In this document: positions 54,395 through 63,704 of the stretch, piece by piece
Layout of the letters: each line of letters opens with the position of its first letter
Numbering within the stretch: position 1 is the stretch's first letter
Assembly (NCBI RefSeq): GCF_001447195.1
Contig: NZ_LFRI01000341.1
Span: 1 to 64,000 of the forward strand
DNA length: 64,000 bases
Source: Aquabacterium parvum
GTDB lineage: Bacteria > Pseudomonadota > Gammaproteobacteria > Burkholderiales > Burkholderiaceae_C
Direction of reading: 5' to 3'
Notes under the pieces: model-generated
What the model saw: the letters and a program-made list of their open reading frames with translations, nothing else
Told to the model about the DNA's origin: nothing
Databases searched by the model: none
Translations under genes and position numbers: made by a program

Positions 54395-57300
54395 TCACGC
54401 GGCGGGCAGCTCGCGTGCCTGAGACCGGCGCACCAGGCGGGCGCTCCAGCTCACCAGGTCATCCACCCAGGTGAACACCACCGGGATCACCAGCAGGCTC
54501 AGGAAGGTGGACGTGATGAGCCCACCGATCACGACGATGGCCATGGGCGAGCGAAAGCTCGGATCCACCCCCACGCCCAAGGCAATGGGCACCATGCCCG
54601 CGCCCATGGCGATGGTGGTCATGATGATGGGGCGCGCGCGCTTGCGGCAGGCGTCGACCACCGCTTCCCAGCGTGACAGGCCGTGCTGGTTGCGCGCGAT
54701 CAGCACGTAGTCCACCAGCAAGATGGAGTTCTTGGTGGCGATGCCCATGAGCATGATCAGGCCGATCATCGAGGGCATCGACACGGCTGTGTGCGTGACC
54801 CACAGCGCGAAGATCGCGCCCGGCACCGACAGCAGCAGCGCGGCCAGGATGGTCACCGGCTGCAAGAAGCCCTTGAACAACAGCACCAGCACCACGTAGA
54901 TGCACAGGATGCCGGTCAGCATGGCCAGCCCGAAGCTGGAGAACAGCTCGGCCATGGCCTCGGCGTCGCCCACCGGCTGGATGCCCACGCCTGGCGGCAT
55001 CTGCTTCAAGGTGGGCAGACCCATCACGGCTTTCTCGACCTCGCCCAAGGGCATCTGGTTGAGCTCGATCTCGAAGTTGATGGTGCGCTGGCGGTCGAAC
55101 CGGTCGATCTGCGCCGGGCCGCTGTCGATCGACAACTCGGCCACGTTGCCCAGCGGCACCGGGCCACGAGCCCCCGGCACCGGCAAACGGGCCAACAACT
55201 CAAGGTCGGTGCGCGCCTCAGGCGGCAGCTTGACCACCACCGGCACCTGCCTTTGCGACAGGTTCAGCTTGGGCAGGGCCTGGTCGTAGTCACCCTGGGT
55301 GGCCACGCGCAAGGTGTCGGCGATCGCCGCGGTGCTCACGCCCAGGTCGGCCGCACGGGTCGCGTCGGGCCGCACCACCAGTTCGGGCCGCACCAGGCTC
55401 AGCGAGGACACCACGCTGCCAATGCCCGGGATGGTCCGCAAGTCCTTCTCGACCAGGGCCGCGTGTTGCATCAGCGTGTTGCCGTCTTCACCCGAGAGCT
55501 TGAAGACGTACTTCTCGGCCGAGCCACCGAAGCCCACCTTGATGCGTGCGCCCGGCAAGACCACCAGCGACTCACGCAGCTCGGACTCGATGTCCTGCTT
55601 GCTCACGCCCTTGCGCTCGGTGCGGTGGGTCATGTTGAGCGTCAGCGTGGCCTTGGTGACGTTGGCCGCGCCACTGGGCGCAAACGGGTCGGAGCCCGAT
55701 GCGCCACCGCCGATGGCCGTGTAGACCATCTTCACGTGCGGGTGCTTTTCAACGATGCCACGGGCCTGCTCGGCCAGGGCGAAGGTCTGCTGGTAGGTGC
55801 TGCCAGGCGGCAACTCGATGATCACCTGCGTTTGCGACAGGTCATCGGGCGGGATGAAGCCCGAAGGCAGGCGCGTCAGCAAGAAGAACGAACCCACGGT
55901 GAAGATCAGCACCATCAGCATCGTCTGCCAGCGGTGGCTCAGGCACCAACGGGCCCAGCTCAGGTAGACCGTCATCCAGCGGGGCTCCGGGTGCTCCTTC
56001 TCGGGCGGCTTGAGCATGTAGGCCGCCATCATGGGCGTGAGCATGCGCGCCACCACCAGCGAGAAGAACACCGCGATGGCCGCCGTCCAGCCGAACTGCA
56101 CGAAGAACTTGCCCGGCACACCATCCATGAAGGCCGTGGGCAAAAAGACCGCGATCAGCGTGAAGGTGGTCGCGATCACGGCCAGGCCGATCTCGTCGGC
56201 GGCTTCCATGGCGGCTTCGAGCGGCCCCTTGCCCATGGCCAGGTGGCGCATGATGTTCTCGATCTCGACGATGGCGTCGTCCACCAGGATGCCCACCACC
56301 AGCGACAGCGACAGCAGCGTCACCACGTTGATGCTGAAGCCCAGCAGGTGCATGACGCCAAAGGCCGGGATGACCGACAACGGCAAGGCGGCCGCAGCCA
56401 CCACGGTGGCGCGCCAGTCGCGCAGGAAGAACCACACCACGATGATGGCCAGGATGGCGCCTTCGTAGAGCAGGTACATCGAGCCGTCGTAGTTCTCGAC
56501 CACGGGCTCGACAAAGTTGAAGGCCTCGGTCAGTTTGACGTCAGGGTGCTCGGCGCGCAGTTCTTCGAGCACGGCCAGCACACCCTCTTGCACCGACACC
56601 TCGCCCGCGCCCAGCGCGCGCGAGATCTCGAAGGCCACCACCTTGCGGCCATCGAGCATGGCGCCTTGCCGCTGCTCGACCACGGTGTCGCTGACCTGCG
56701 CCAGCTGATCGAGTCGCACGCGCCGGCCATCGCTCAGCGTGATGTCCATGGCGGCGAGCTCTTCGGCCGAGCGCACGGTGGCCACGGTGCGCACCGACTG
56801 CTCGCTGCCCCCCAGGTCCACGCGCCCCCCCGAGGCGTCTTGCTGCACGTTGCGCAGCTGGCGCGAGACGTCGGCCGCCGTGGCGTTGAGCGCCAGCAGC
56901 CGCGCCGGGTCGAGCTCGACGCGCACCTCGCGCGTGACGCCGCCCACCCGCGAGACCGAGCCCACGCCCTTGACCGCCAGCAGGCGCTTGGTGACCGTGT
57001 GATCGACGAACCAGGACAGGGCCTCGTCGTCCATGCGGTCGGAGGCCACTGTGTAGGTCAGGATGGGCGCGCCGGCCACATTGAGCTTGGAGATGACCGG
57101 GTCGCGCAGGTCACCGGGCAGGTCGGCTCGCACGCGCGAGACGGCATCGCGGATGTCGTCGACCGCTTCCTGCGTGGGCTTTTCCAGGCGGAACTCCGTG
57201 GTCACGAAGACCGTGCCGTCCTGCACCTTGGTGTAGATGTGCTTGATGCCCTGCAGCGTGGCGATCGAGTTCTCGATCTTGCGCGCGACCTCGGTCTCCA

Positions 57301-57475
57301 GCTGTGCGGGCGCGGCACCCGGCAGCGAGGCCGTCACCGTCACCGTGGGCAGGTCGATGTCGGGGAAGTTCTGGATCTTCATCCCCGAAAAGCCCATCAG
57401 GCCCACGATGGTGAGCAAGATGAAGAGCAGGACGGCGGGGATCGGGTTCTTGATCGACCAGGATGAAACGTTCAT
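54395..57475 (-). CDS. RND efflux transporter permease (HAE-1 family)
   Basis: 1026 residues, the normal AcrB-type length. Begins SWSIKNPIPAVLLFILLTIVGLMGF (first helix), then FPDIDLPTVTVTASLPGAAPAQLETEV. The proton-relay helix contains GILVDDAIVEIENIMRHLA, and TAFMDGVPGKFFVQFGWTAAIAVFFSL follows. Twelve membrane helices with two large periplasmic loops are expected. It is the inner-membrane pump that works with the adaptor encoded just upstream (ATGA overlap); no outer membrane factor gene is in the unit. Confidence 0.93.
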   Translation of the reverse strand: MNVSSWSIKNPIPAVLLFILLTIVGLMGFSGMKIQNFPDIDLPTVTVTASLPGAAPAQLETEVARKIENSIATLQGIKHIYTKVQDGTVFVTTEFRLEKPTQEAVDDIRDAVSRVRADLPGDLRDPVISKLNVAGAPILTYTVASDRMDDEALSWFVDHTVTKRLLAVKGVGSVSRVGGVTREVRVELDPARLLALNATAADVSRQLRNVQQDASGGRVDLGGSEQSVRTVATVRSAEELAAMDITLSDGRRVRLDQLAQVSDTVVEQRQGAMLDGRKVVAFEISRALGAGEVSVQEGVLAVLEELRAEHPDVKLTEAFNFVEPVVENYDGSMYLLYEGAILAIIVVWFFLRDWRATVVAAAALPLSVIPAFGVMHLLGFSINVVTLLSLSLVVGILVDDAIVEIENIMRHLAMGKGPLEAAMEAADEIGLAVIATTFTLIAVFLPTAFMDGVPGKFFVQFGWTAAIAVFFSLVVARMLTPMMAAYMLKPPEKEHPEPRWMTVYLSWARWCLSHRWQTMLMVLIFTVGSFFLLTRLPSGFIPPDDLSQTQVIIELPPGSTYQQTFALAEQARGIVEKHPHVKMVYTAIGGGASGSDPFAPSGAANVTKATLTLNMTHRTERKGVSKQDIESELRESLVVLPGARIKVGFGGSAEKYVFKLSGEDGNTLMQHAALVEKDLRTIPGIGSVVSSLSLVRPELVVRPDATRAADLGVSTAAIADTLRVATQGDYDQALPKLNLSQRQVPVVVKLPPEARTDLELLARLPVPGARGPVPLGNVAELSIDSGPAQIDRFDRQRTINFEIELNQMPLGEVEKAVMGLPTLKQMPPGVGIQPVGDAEAMAELFSSFGLAMLTGILCIYVVLVLLFKGFLQPVTILAALLLSVPGAIFALWVTHTAVSMPSMIGLIMLMGIATKNSILLVDYVLIARNQHGLSRWEAVVDACRKRARPIIMTTIAMGAGMVPIALGVGVDPSFRSPMAIVVIGGLITSTFLSLLVIPVVFTWVDDLVSWSARLVRRSQARELPAA

Positions 57476-58659
57476 GAGCGATCTCCCACGACACGCACCG
57501 TGTCGCCATCGGCCAGGAAGGCCACGCCAGCGGCGACCAGCTGCACATCAGCCTTGAGGCCTTCGATCACCTCGACGCGCCCACCCTGGCGCCGCCCCAC
57601 CTTGACCTTGACCTGGCGCACCGAGGCCTGTGCGGCCTGCTGCCCAGGCGGCGTGCCGTCCAGCACGAACACGTACGAAAAGCCATCGCGAAGCAGCACC
57701 GCCGCCTGCGGCACGGTCAAGCCGCCGGCCTGGCCCACGGCCACCTTGCCCGCGGCGAACATGCCCGCACGCGCGCCCGCCTGGGCGGCCGAGGTCGGCA
57801 AGTCCACGTAGACGATGCCGTTGCGGGTGGCTCCGTCGACCGTGGGCGCGACCATGCGCACTCGGCCTTCGACGGGCTGGCCACCAGGCGGTGTGGCCAC
57901 GGCCTTCATGCCGGGCTGCACGCGCGCCAAGTCGGCCGACGGCAGCTCGGCGCGCCACTCCAGGCGGCTTTGGCGGATCAGTCGGAAAAGTTCGACACCG
58001 GGTTGCACCACGGCGCCCACGGTGGCCGAGCGCGACGAGATCACACCGTCGTCAGGGGCGATCACCCGGGTCTGGCGCCCGCGCAGCTCCTGGGCCGCGA
58101 GCTGTGCCTTGGCCGACTCGACGCGCGCCAGCGCCGTCTGCTCAGAGGTCAGTGAGCGCTGGGCCTCCTGCGCGCTGATGGCATCGGCCGCGCGCAGGTT
58201 GCGGGCCCGGTCGGCGTTGGACTTTGCCTCGGCCGCCAGGGCCTGGGCCTCCTGCAGGCTGGCCTGGGCGCTGTGGATGTCGGCGCGCACCGCTTCGCTG
58301 GCCAGCGTGGCCAGCACCTGCCCTCGGCGAACGCGATCGCCCACGTTGACCAGCACGGCGTCAAGCCGCAGACCCGAGAGCTCGGCCCCCACCACGGCCT
58401 CTTGCCAGGCAGCGATGGCGCCGTTGGCGCTGAGCTCCAGCGGCCAATTGGCCTGCTCAGGGCGCACCACCTGCACGCTCAACGATGGTCGGGCAGAGCG
58501 CGCAGCAGAAGCCTTGGCCTGAGCGGCCACCGAGGCGGCGCTCGGTGTGGTCGCCTCTTGCTTGTCCGACGCGCGCGAGCTCTGGTACCAGGCCAGGCCG
58601 CCGATGGCGACGACAGCGGCCACGATGGCGCCGCGCTTGAAGGTCAGGTTCATGTTCAT
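57472..58659 (-). CDS. RND efflux periplasmic adaptor (membrane fusion protein)
   Basis: 395 residues; ATG codons at 58659 and 58653 are both possible. N-terminal membrane anchor (FKRGAIVAAVVAIGGLAWY), barrel-sandwich hybrid region (GLRLDAVLVNVGDRVRRGQVLATLASE), an alpha-hairpin coiled coil (residues about 130-200, rich in Ala/Gln/Arg), and the second lipoyl half (VIAPDDGVISSRSATVGAVVQPG). The stop overlaps the permease start. Downstream of the TetR-like regulator gene by 27 bases, so regulator-adaptor-pump likely form one operon. Confidence 0.92.
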   Translation of the reverse strand: MNMNLTFKRGAIVAAVVAIGGLAWYQSSRASDKQEATTPSAASVAAQAKASAARSARPSLSVQVVRPEQANWPLELSANGAIAAWQEAVVGAELSGLRLDAVLVNVGDRVRRGQVLATLASEAVRADIHSAQASLQEAQALAAEAKSNADRARNLRAADAISAQEAQRSLTSEQTALARVESAKAQLAAQELRGRQTRVIAPDDGVISSRSATVGAVVQPGVELFRLIRQSRLEWRAELPSADLARVQPGMKAVATPPGGQPVEGRVRMVAPTVDGATRNGIVYVDLPTSAAQAGARAGMFAAGKVAVGQAGGLTVPQAAVLLRDGFSYVFVLDGTPPGQQAAQASVRQVKVKVGRRQGGRVEVIEGLKADVQLVAAGVAFLADGDTVRVVGDRS

Positions 58660-58686
58660 GAAGTTCTCGCTCTCTAGCTCTCTCGC

Positions 58687-59418
58687 TCAGTCCTTGGTCG
58701 GCGTCGCGGAAAGGGTGGCCCCTTGCCCCGCGCGCCGCGCACGTTCGTGATTCACCAGGGCCAGTCCAAAGCCCACCAGGCGCTCCAGCACCCGCTCGGT
58801 CGCGCCTTCGCCATGCAGCAGCCCGGGTGCCAGGGCGTCCATGAAGGGCCGCGACATGCAGTAGTCGTGCACCATGGCCGACAGCGCAAAGGCCAGCTGG
58901 TGGAGGTCGTCATCGGGCTCGGTGGCCCCGGTGTGGCGGGCCAGCATGCGCACCATCCGCTGGTGCACGGGCTGGATGTGCTGCACCACGATGTCCTGCA
59001 GCGATCCGCTGGGCTCGAGCATCTCGCGCAAAAACAAACGCATCTCGAGGTCAGGCGGCTCCCCGGCTTCGGGCAGGCACAAAAAGCCCGCCATCACCCG
59101 GCGCAGCGCCTGCTCCAGCGTCAAGGCCGGGTCGTCGAAACCCGCCAGGGCCTCGTTGGTCATCTCGATGGGGCGCAACAGCGCCGCACGGTGCAGACCG
59201 GCCTTGTCGCCGAAGTAGTAGTGGATGGCGGCCACGTTCTGCCCTGCGGCCTGGCAGATTTCGCGCGTCGAGGCCCGTGCAAAGCCCTTCTCGGCAAAGA
59301 TGCGTGTGGCCTCGTGCAGCAGGCGCTCGCGAGCGCGGGCACCTCGCTCCTGGCCAACGGGCCCCTCCTGGGCATCGTGGGTGTCAGCAACAAAATCAAG
59401 CGCTTGATTGATTTTCAT
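58687..59418 (-). CDS. TetR/CerR-like transcriptional regulator of the efflux operon
   Basis: 243 residues from 59418. HTH region ARERLLHEATRIFAEKGFARASTREICQAAGQNVAAIHYYFGDKAGLHRAAL and a C-terminal domain of the CerR type (LTLEQALRRVMAGFLCL, MRLFLREMLEPSG, QRMVRMLARHTG). Proteins of this group repress neighbouring RND pumps and respond to their substrates. A palindromic motif at 59477-59498, upstream of its start and of the divergent hydrolase, is the likely operator. Confidence 0.87.
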   Translation of the reverse strand: MKINQALDFVADTHDAQEGPVGQERGARARERLLHEATRIFAEKGFARASTREICQAAGQNVAAIHYYFGDKAGLHRAALLRPIEMTNEALAGFDDPALTLEQALRRVMAGFLCLPEAGEPPDLEMRLFLREMLEPSGSLQDIVVQHIQPVHQRMVRMLARHTGATEPDDDLHQLAFALSAMVHDYCMSRPFMDALAPGLLHGEGATERVLERLVGFGLALVNHERARRAGQGATLSATPTKD

Positions 59419-59476
59419 GGTGGCGCATCGTAGACCAGAAATCACCTGGCCGAAACCCCTGTCCGAAAGCCCCATC

Positions 59477-59498
59477 TGACAAGAAAACCAGTCAAAAG
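59477..59498. promoter_or_regulatory. Likely operator of the TetR/CerR-like regulator
   Basis: TGACAAGAA-N5-GTCAAAAG in the 85-base gap between the divergent regulator and hydrolase genes; inverted halves TGAC and GTCA are separated by ten bases. On the minus strand the right half supplies a TTGACT -35-like box. The same 17 defined bases occur at 53051-53072 before the thiolase. Confidence 0.6.
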
Positions 59499-59503
59499 GC
59501 AGA

Positions 59504-60406
59504 ATGCCGACCATGCAGTTGATACCATGGTCCCACCCCACCAGCGCCGGCTTCACCTTGCGGGGCTGGCACAGCGCCCCCAGCGGCCGCCCCTTGCTCC
59601 ACTTCCTGCACGGCAACGGTTTTTGTGGGCGCACCTACGAACCCATGCTGCAGCAGCTGGCTCAGCACTTTGACCTGTGGCTGTCCGACGCCCAAGGCCA
59701 CGGCGACAGCGACCATGGCGGCAAGTTCGTGGGCTGGAATCGCAGCGCCGACCTGGCCGTCGAGGCCCTGAAGGCACAAGGAGCTGCGTTTGCCGGCGTG
59801 CCCTGGTTCGCCGCAGGCCACAGCTTCGGTGGCGTGCTCACCAGCCTGATCGTGGCCGAGCACCCCAAGCTCTTTCGGGCCGCCGTGCTGCTTGACCCGG
59901 TGCTCTTCACGCCGCCCATGCTGCTGGGTGCCTCGGTGGCCGAGCTCACCGGCGTGATGCGGCACACCCCGCTGGCCAGGCAGGCGCGCGGCCGGCGCGA
60001 TCAATGGGCCAGCCGCGATGAAGCCCGCGCCAACCTCACCGGCCGCGGCACCTACAAAGGCTGGGCCGACGAGGCCATGGAAGCCTTCCTCACCCACGCC
60101 CTGGTCGACGCTGAAGGCGGCGTGCGCCTGAAATGCCGTCCCAGCCGCGAGGCCGAGATCTTCGGCTCCATGCCCGATCGGCTCTGGTCGCTGCTGGCCA
60201 GGGTGCGCACGCCGGTGCACGTGCTGCACGCCGAGCACACTTTCCCATTCGTGAGCGAGTCGGTCGCGCGCTGGACGAACCTCAATGACCATGTCAGCGC
60301 CCAGCAGGTGCCAGGCGGCCATTGCTTCATGCAGGAGCGCCCCGCCGAGGCCGCCGGGTGGGTGTCCACCGAGTTGCTCGCCCGCCTCGACGCGGTGTCT
60401 GCCTGA
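59504..60406 (+). CDS. Alpha/beta hydrolase
   Basis: 300 residues. Oxyanion strand LLHFLHGNGFCGRTYEPML, nucleophile elbow AAGHSFGGVLTS (Ser), and His in VPGGHCFMQE. Cap-region helices lie between. Typical small-molecule esterase or lipase of the AB-hydrolase-1 family; no signal peptide. It starts six bases after the shared palindromic motif, so it is probably controlled by the divergent TetR-family regulator. Confidence 0.87.
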   Translation: MPTMQLIPWSHPTSAGFTLRGWHSAPSGRPLLHFLHGNGFCGRTYEPMLQQLAQHFDLWLSDAQGHGDSDHGGKFVGWNRSADLAVEALKAQGAAFAGVPWFAAGHSFGGVLTSLIVAEHPKLFRAAVLLDPVLFTPPMLLGASVAELTGVMRHTPLARQARGRRDQWASRDEARANLTGRGTYKGWADEAMEAFLTHALVDAEGGVRLKCRPSREAEIFGSMPDRLWSLLARVRTPVHVLHAEHTFPFVSESVARWTNLNDHVSAQQVPGGHCFMQERPAEAAGWVSTELLARLDAVSA

Positions 60407-60512
60407 GGCCCAGGCCCAGGGCTCGCGATCAACGGCAATCGCTTGAATTGAGGCGCTTGCCTCCCGTTGTTCGGCTGGCGCCGGTCGGGCGTCTCGGCGC
60501 ACCATCTCAGCC

Positions 60513-61055
60513 ATGAAGCTGCCCGACGCATGCCTGCCCGATCGCCTTGACTCGGAACCGCCCGCTCCCGGCCCTGTCCGGCGGCACGAGCGCTTGCGCA
60601 CCGCCTTGCTCTCGGCGGTGGTGCTCGCTGGCATCGGAGGCTTGAGCCTTGCTGGCTGCACCCTGCGTCCCTTGCACCAGCAGCGCGAAATCCAGATCGA
60701 CAGCGTCACGCTGAGCAACGAGGCCTCGGCAGGCGTCGGTGGCACGCCCTTTTGCCTGCACCTGCGGCAGGACAACCAGTTCTACGTGGCCTACAGCCGC
60801 AACCACGTCGAGGCATGGGTCACCGATGGCCGCTGCACCGACAAGGGCCCCGAGCGCGCCGTGGACGCCATCCGCCTGAATTGGCGAGCCGACCTGCGTG
60901 ACGCCCAGGAAGGCCGTCAGTGCATGCAGACCGAGCGCTGCACGCACACCGAGAACAACGTGATCGAAGGCAAGTTCCTGCGCTGCACCACCGCCGCCGC
61001 CCGCCAGGGCAACCAGGCGGCCTACATCTCCAGCGACGAAGTGCGCTGCAACTGA
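60513..61055 (+). CDS. Hypothetical lipoprotein
   Basis: 180 residues. A charged N-terminus is followed by a hydrophobic helix ending in a lipobox (LSLAGC, near residue 49), which is late for a lipoprotein and suggests either an internal start or a longer n-region. The mature part has six or so Cys (PFCLHLRQDN, DGRCTDKG, GRQCMQTERCTHTEN, FLRCTT, EVRCN), implying disulfides. No family recognised. Confidence 0.7.
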   Translation: MKLPDACLPDRLDSEPPAPGPVRRHERLRTALLSAVVLAGIGGLSLAGCTLRPLHQQREIQIDSVTLSNEASAGVGGTPFCLHLRQDNQFYVAYSRNHVEAWVTDGRCTDKGPERAVDAIRLNWRADLRDAQEGRQCMQTERCTHTENNVIEGKFLRCTTAAARQGNQAAYISSDEVRCN

Positions 61056-61200
61056 GGCCTGAGCACAGAGGTCCTGACGACACCGGTTCCAGGACCATTT
61101 GAGGGCAAGGACAGCCCGACCTCGCGTCCAGGGCGACAGCTGCTGGCAGACTTGGCGGCTCGCCGCGACCGCAACGATGCCCATCCGAGGGCTCACCGCC

Positions 61201-61734
61201 ATGCCCCCTGTCCAGCCCCCGACCCTCCTGCCGGCCGCCCAGTTCGCCCAGGCCTGTGAGGCCCTGCCCCTGGTGTCCATCGACCTGGTGCTGACCGACG
61301 AAAGCAACCGTTTGCTGCTGGGCCTGCGCCGCAATGCCCCGGCGCGCGGCTGGTGGTTCACCCCCGGCGGTCGCATCCGCAAGAACGAGCCACTGGCAGC
61401 GGCCCGCCGCCGCATCGCCGCCGAAGAACTGGGCCTGCCCGAAACCACAGTGCACCGTGCCACGCTGATGGGCGCCTGGGACCACTTCTACCCCGACAGT
61501 GCGTTCAACCCCGATGTGTCCACGCACTACGTCAACCTGGCCTTGTGGCTGCCCCTCACGCCCGAGGAGGTGGCCTCGCTCAGCTTGCCCCGGGGCGACC
61601 TAGAGCAGCACACATCCTGGCAGTGGATGCCCCTGACGCAGGCCGCGCTCGACGAGGGCGTGCACGCCCACGTGCGCGTGTACGCCGCCTGGGTGCTGGG
61701 CGACAAGCGCGTGGCGGGCGGCCTGGTGACCTGA
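61201..61734 (+). CDS. Nudix hydrolase resembling GDP-mannose mannosyl hydrolase
   Basis: 177 residues from 61201; an ATG at 61177 would add eight. The Nudix box is atypical: GGRIRKNEPLAAARRRIAAEELGL has Ile where the standard REuxEE motif has Glu. This change, plus WWFTPGGR, DHFYPDSAFN and VSTHYVNLAL, matches the Gmm/NudD group, which cleaves GDP-mannose to GDP and mannose instead of a pyrophosphate bond. No GDP-mannose pathway genes are adjacent. Confidence 0.85.
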   Translation: MPPVQPPTLLPAAQFAQACEALPLVSIDLVLTDESNRLLLGLRRNAPARGWWFTPGGRIRKNEPLAAARRRIAAEELGLPETTVHRATLMGAWDHFYPDSAFNPDVSTHYVNLALWLPLTPEEVASLSLPRGDLEQHTSWQWMPLTQAALDEGVHAHVRVYAAWVLGDKRVAGGLVT

Positions 61735-61741
61735 GCGGGTC

Positions 61742-62584
61742 ATGAGCGAGTCCGTTGCCGTGTCCCAAACCCTGCTCGACATCGCGTCGACGCTGCCGAC
61801 CGTGCCTGGGGTCTACCTCTTCATGGGCGACGGCCCCCTGCCGCTGTACATCGGCAAGAGCGTCAACATCCGCTCACGGGTGCAGCAGCACCTGCGCAAC
61901 CCGCAGGAATCACGCTGGGTCAAACACAGCCACCGCATCGAGCACATCACCACCGCAGGCGAAGTGGGCGCCCTGCTGCTCGAAGCCCAGCTCATCAAAG
62001 CACGGCAACCCCTGATGAACCAGCGCCTGCGTCGCAACCGACAGCTTTGCGCCTTGCGCTGGACGGGGGGCAAGCCCGAGGTGGTGCACGCCCGAGACGT
62101 GGACTTCGCCACCACCGCAGCCCTGCACGGCCCCTTCGCCAGCAAGCACGGCGCCGAGGCCCTGTTGCTCGAATTGGCCGACGAGCACCGACTCTGCCTG
62201 GCCTCGCTCGGGCTGGAGCACACAGTCAAAGGTCGCCCATGCTTTCGCTCTGCGATCGGCAAATGCGCCGGGCTGTGCCGGGGCCACGAAACCCAGGCCG
62301 AACACGACGCACGCCTGGGCGCCGCCCTGGGGCGGTGGCAACTGCGCTGCTGGCCCTACCCAGGCGCCGTGGCCCTGGTCGAGAGGCGACCTGGTGCCTG
62401 CGACCACCTGGTGGTCAAGAACTGGTGCTTCCTGGGGCGGGCCGACAGCCTGGAGGAGGCCCGGAGCCTGCAACAGGTGGCAGCGGGGTTCGATGCTGAT
62501 GGCTACAAGATCTTGTGCGCGCCGATGTTCAGGGGGGATGTGGAGATCGTGGAGCTGGGTCAGCCAAGGCACGGCTCCAGTTGA
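61742..62584 (+). CDS. cho: Excinuclease Cho (UvrC homologue)
   Basis: 280 residues, close to the E. coli Cho length. N-terminal GIY-YIG nuclease domain (PGVYLFMGDGPLPLYIGKSVNIRSRVQQHL, with EAQLIKARQPLMNQRLR), then a UvrC-like Cys region (CFRSAIGKCAGLCRG). It lacks the UvrB-binding and second nuclease domains of UvrC, as Cho does. Cho makes the 3' incision at bulky lesions in nucleotide excision repair and is SOS-induced in E. coli. Eight bases after the Nudix gene. Confidence 0.9.
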   Translation: MSESVAVSQTLLDIASTLPTVPGVYLFMGDGPLPLYIGKSVNIRSRVQQHLRNPQESRWVKHSHRIEHITTAGEVGALLLEAQLIKARQPLMNQRLRRNRQLCALRWTGGKPEVVHARDVDFATTAALHGPFASKHGAEALLLELADEHRLCLASLGLEHTVKGRPCFRSAIGKCAGLCRGHETQAEHDARLGAALGRWQLRCWPYPGAVALVERRPGACDHLVVKNWCFLGRADSLEEARSLQQVAAGFDADGYKILCAPMFRGDVEIVELGQPRHGSS

Positions 62585-62601
62585 CGGGTCTCACAAGCAA
62601 C

Positions 62602-62627
62602 GAAGCCTCGGAAAAACCGAGGCTTCT
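62602..62627. terminator. Hairpin between cho and tRNA-Thr
   Basis: Perfect ten-base-pair stem GAAGCCTCGG / CCGAGGCTTC with a five-A loop. No strong T-run follows in either direction, so termination is probable from position rather than certain; it would end both the cho transcript and, on the minus strand, the tRNA-Thr transcript. Confidence 0.55.
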
Positions 62628-62636
62628 GGATGGGGT

Positions 62637-62712
62637 TGGTGCCGGAGAAAGGAATCGAACCCTCGACCTTCTCATTACGAATGAGCTGCTCTACCGACTG
62701 AGCTACACCGGC
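62637..62712 (-). tRNA. tRNA-Thr (CGT)
   Basis: 76 bases with encoded CCA. Acceptor arms GCCGGTG / CTCCGGC pair at six of seven positions with a T-T mismatch at position 6-67; discriminator A. Anticodon loop TT-CGT-AA; T loop GGTTCGATTCC. The gap from 62713 to 62941 shows nothing else recognisable. Confidence 0.95.
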
Positions 62713-62941
62713 ACACGTGACACAAACCTCACGGCTTGCTGCACAGCCCGCAATCATACCCGGTTTCGGCCTCGTTCAAACAGCACCCGCGTGATCGTGG
62801 TGACGGGTCACGGGTCAGGCGTGCATCCACCCGATTACACCCTGAGACGCCTCTCACTCGCCAGAGACGCCTTGGCCGCACCAAACCGGCGCATCCCGGC
62901 ATAACCTCCGGACGCCAACAACCCACGCTGGAGGAGAACCC

Positions 62942-63682
62942 ATGAACCACGTCCGCACCTTGGTGGCCACCGTCGCCATGGCCCTGAGCGCCCTGTCTCA
63001 CGCCCAAAGCACCCCCGTCCCGGGCACCGACCCGGGCACACCCTCCACCGCCATCGACGCGAAGTCCGAGCCTTACCTCATCGTCACACGCGTCGACGCC
63101 CGCAAGTGCGCCTACCCCGTCTGCGGTGGTTACTTCGTCAAGGCGGTCAACAGCCCCGTCACGCGCTGCGCCGACGGCAAGCTGGCCAAGGAATGCCACG
63201 CGGTCGAGCTCGACACCCGCGCCCTGGGCTGGAGCGACGAGCAACGAGCCACCTTCGAAGCCTCATTCAGCCAGGGCAAGGCCCTGGTCAAAGGCGCCAT
63301 CGAACCGCAACCTCGCGGCCTCTACACCGGCGAGGTGCTGCGCGTGAGCGAGGCCTGGCAAGCACAGGGCAGCAACAAGCGTCCGCTGGGCACCTTCTTC
63401 AGCTTGAAGAACAACGGCATCGTGTGCATCCAGGCCCCCTGCCCTGCGTTCGGTTTGCAAACCCTGAACCGCACCAGCACCGAGCGCAGCATCGACACCG
63501 TCGACTTCAGCACGGCCCGCGCTCCCGACACGGCCGTGCAGGCGGCCTGGCAAGCCCTGGAGAATGGCCCCATCCTCGCGGCCGGTGCCGTGGTGCGCTT
63601 CCCAGGCTTCAGCCCCACAGGCGCCAACGTCTACGCCCACAAGCTCGTGACCAGCGAGTTCTACCTGCCTGCCAAGCCCTGA
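62942..63682 (+). CDS. Secreted DUF6748-like protein
   Basis: 246 residues; GGAGGAG lies seven bases before the ATG. Signal peptide to about residue 22 (SALSHAQS). The mature protein opens EPYLIVTRVDARKCAYPVCGGYFVKAVN, with paired Cys in KCAYPVC and later CIQAPCP, a repeated C-x3-PxC-type pattern suggesting two related halves. This resembles DUF6748, a family without known function. No operon partners. Confidence 0.75.
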   Translation: MNHVRTLVATVAMALSALSHAQSTPVPGTDPGTPSTAIDAKSEPYLIVTRVDARKCAYPVCGGYFVKAVNSPVTRCADGKLAKECHAVELDTRALGWSDEQRATFEASFSQGKALVKGAIEPQPRGLYTGEVLRVSEAWQAQGSNKRPLGTFFSLKNNGIVCIQAPCPAFGLQTLNRTSTERSIDTVDFSTARAPDTAVQAAWQALENGPILAAGAVVRFPGFSPTGANVYAHKLVTSEFYLPAKP

Positions 63683-63704
63683 GCCCCGCCTCGGTCAAGT
63701 CCCC

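Noticed and set aside
54683-57466. Long plus-strand open frame opposite the RND permease
   Set aside because: His/Gln/Arg-rich shadow; the permease is clear on the minus strand.
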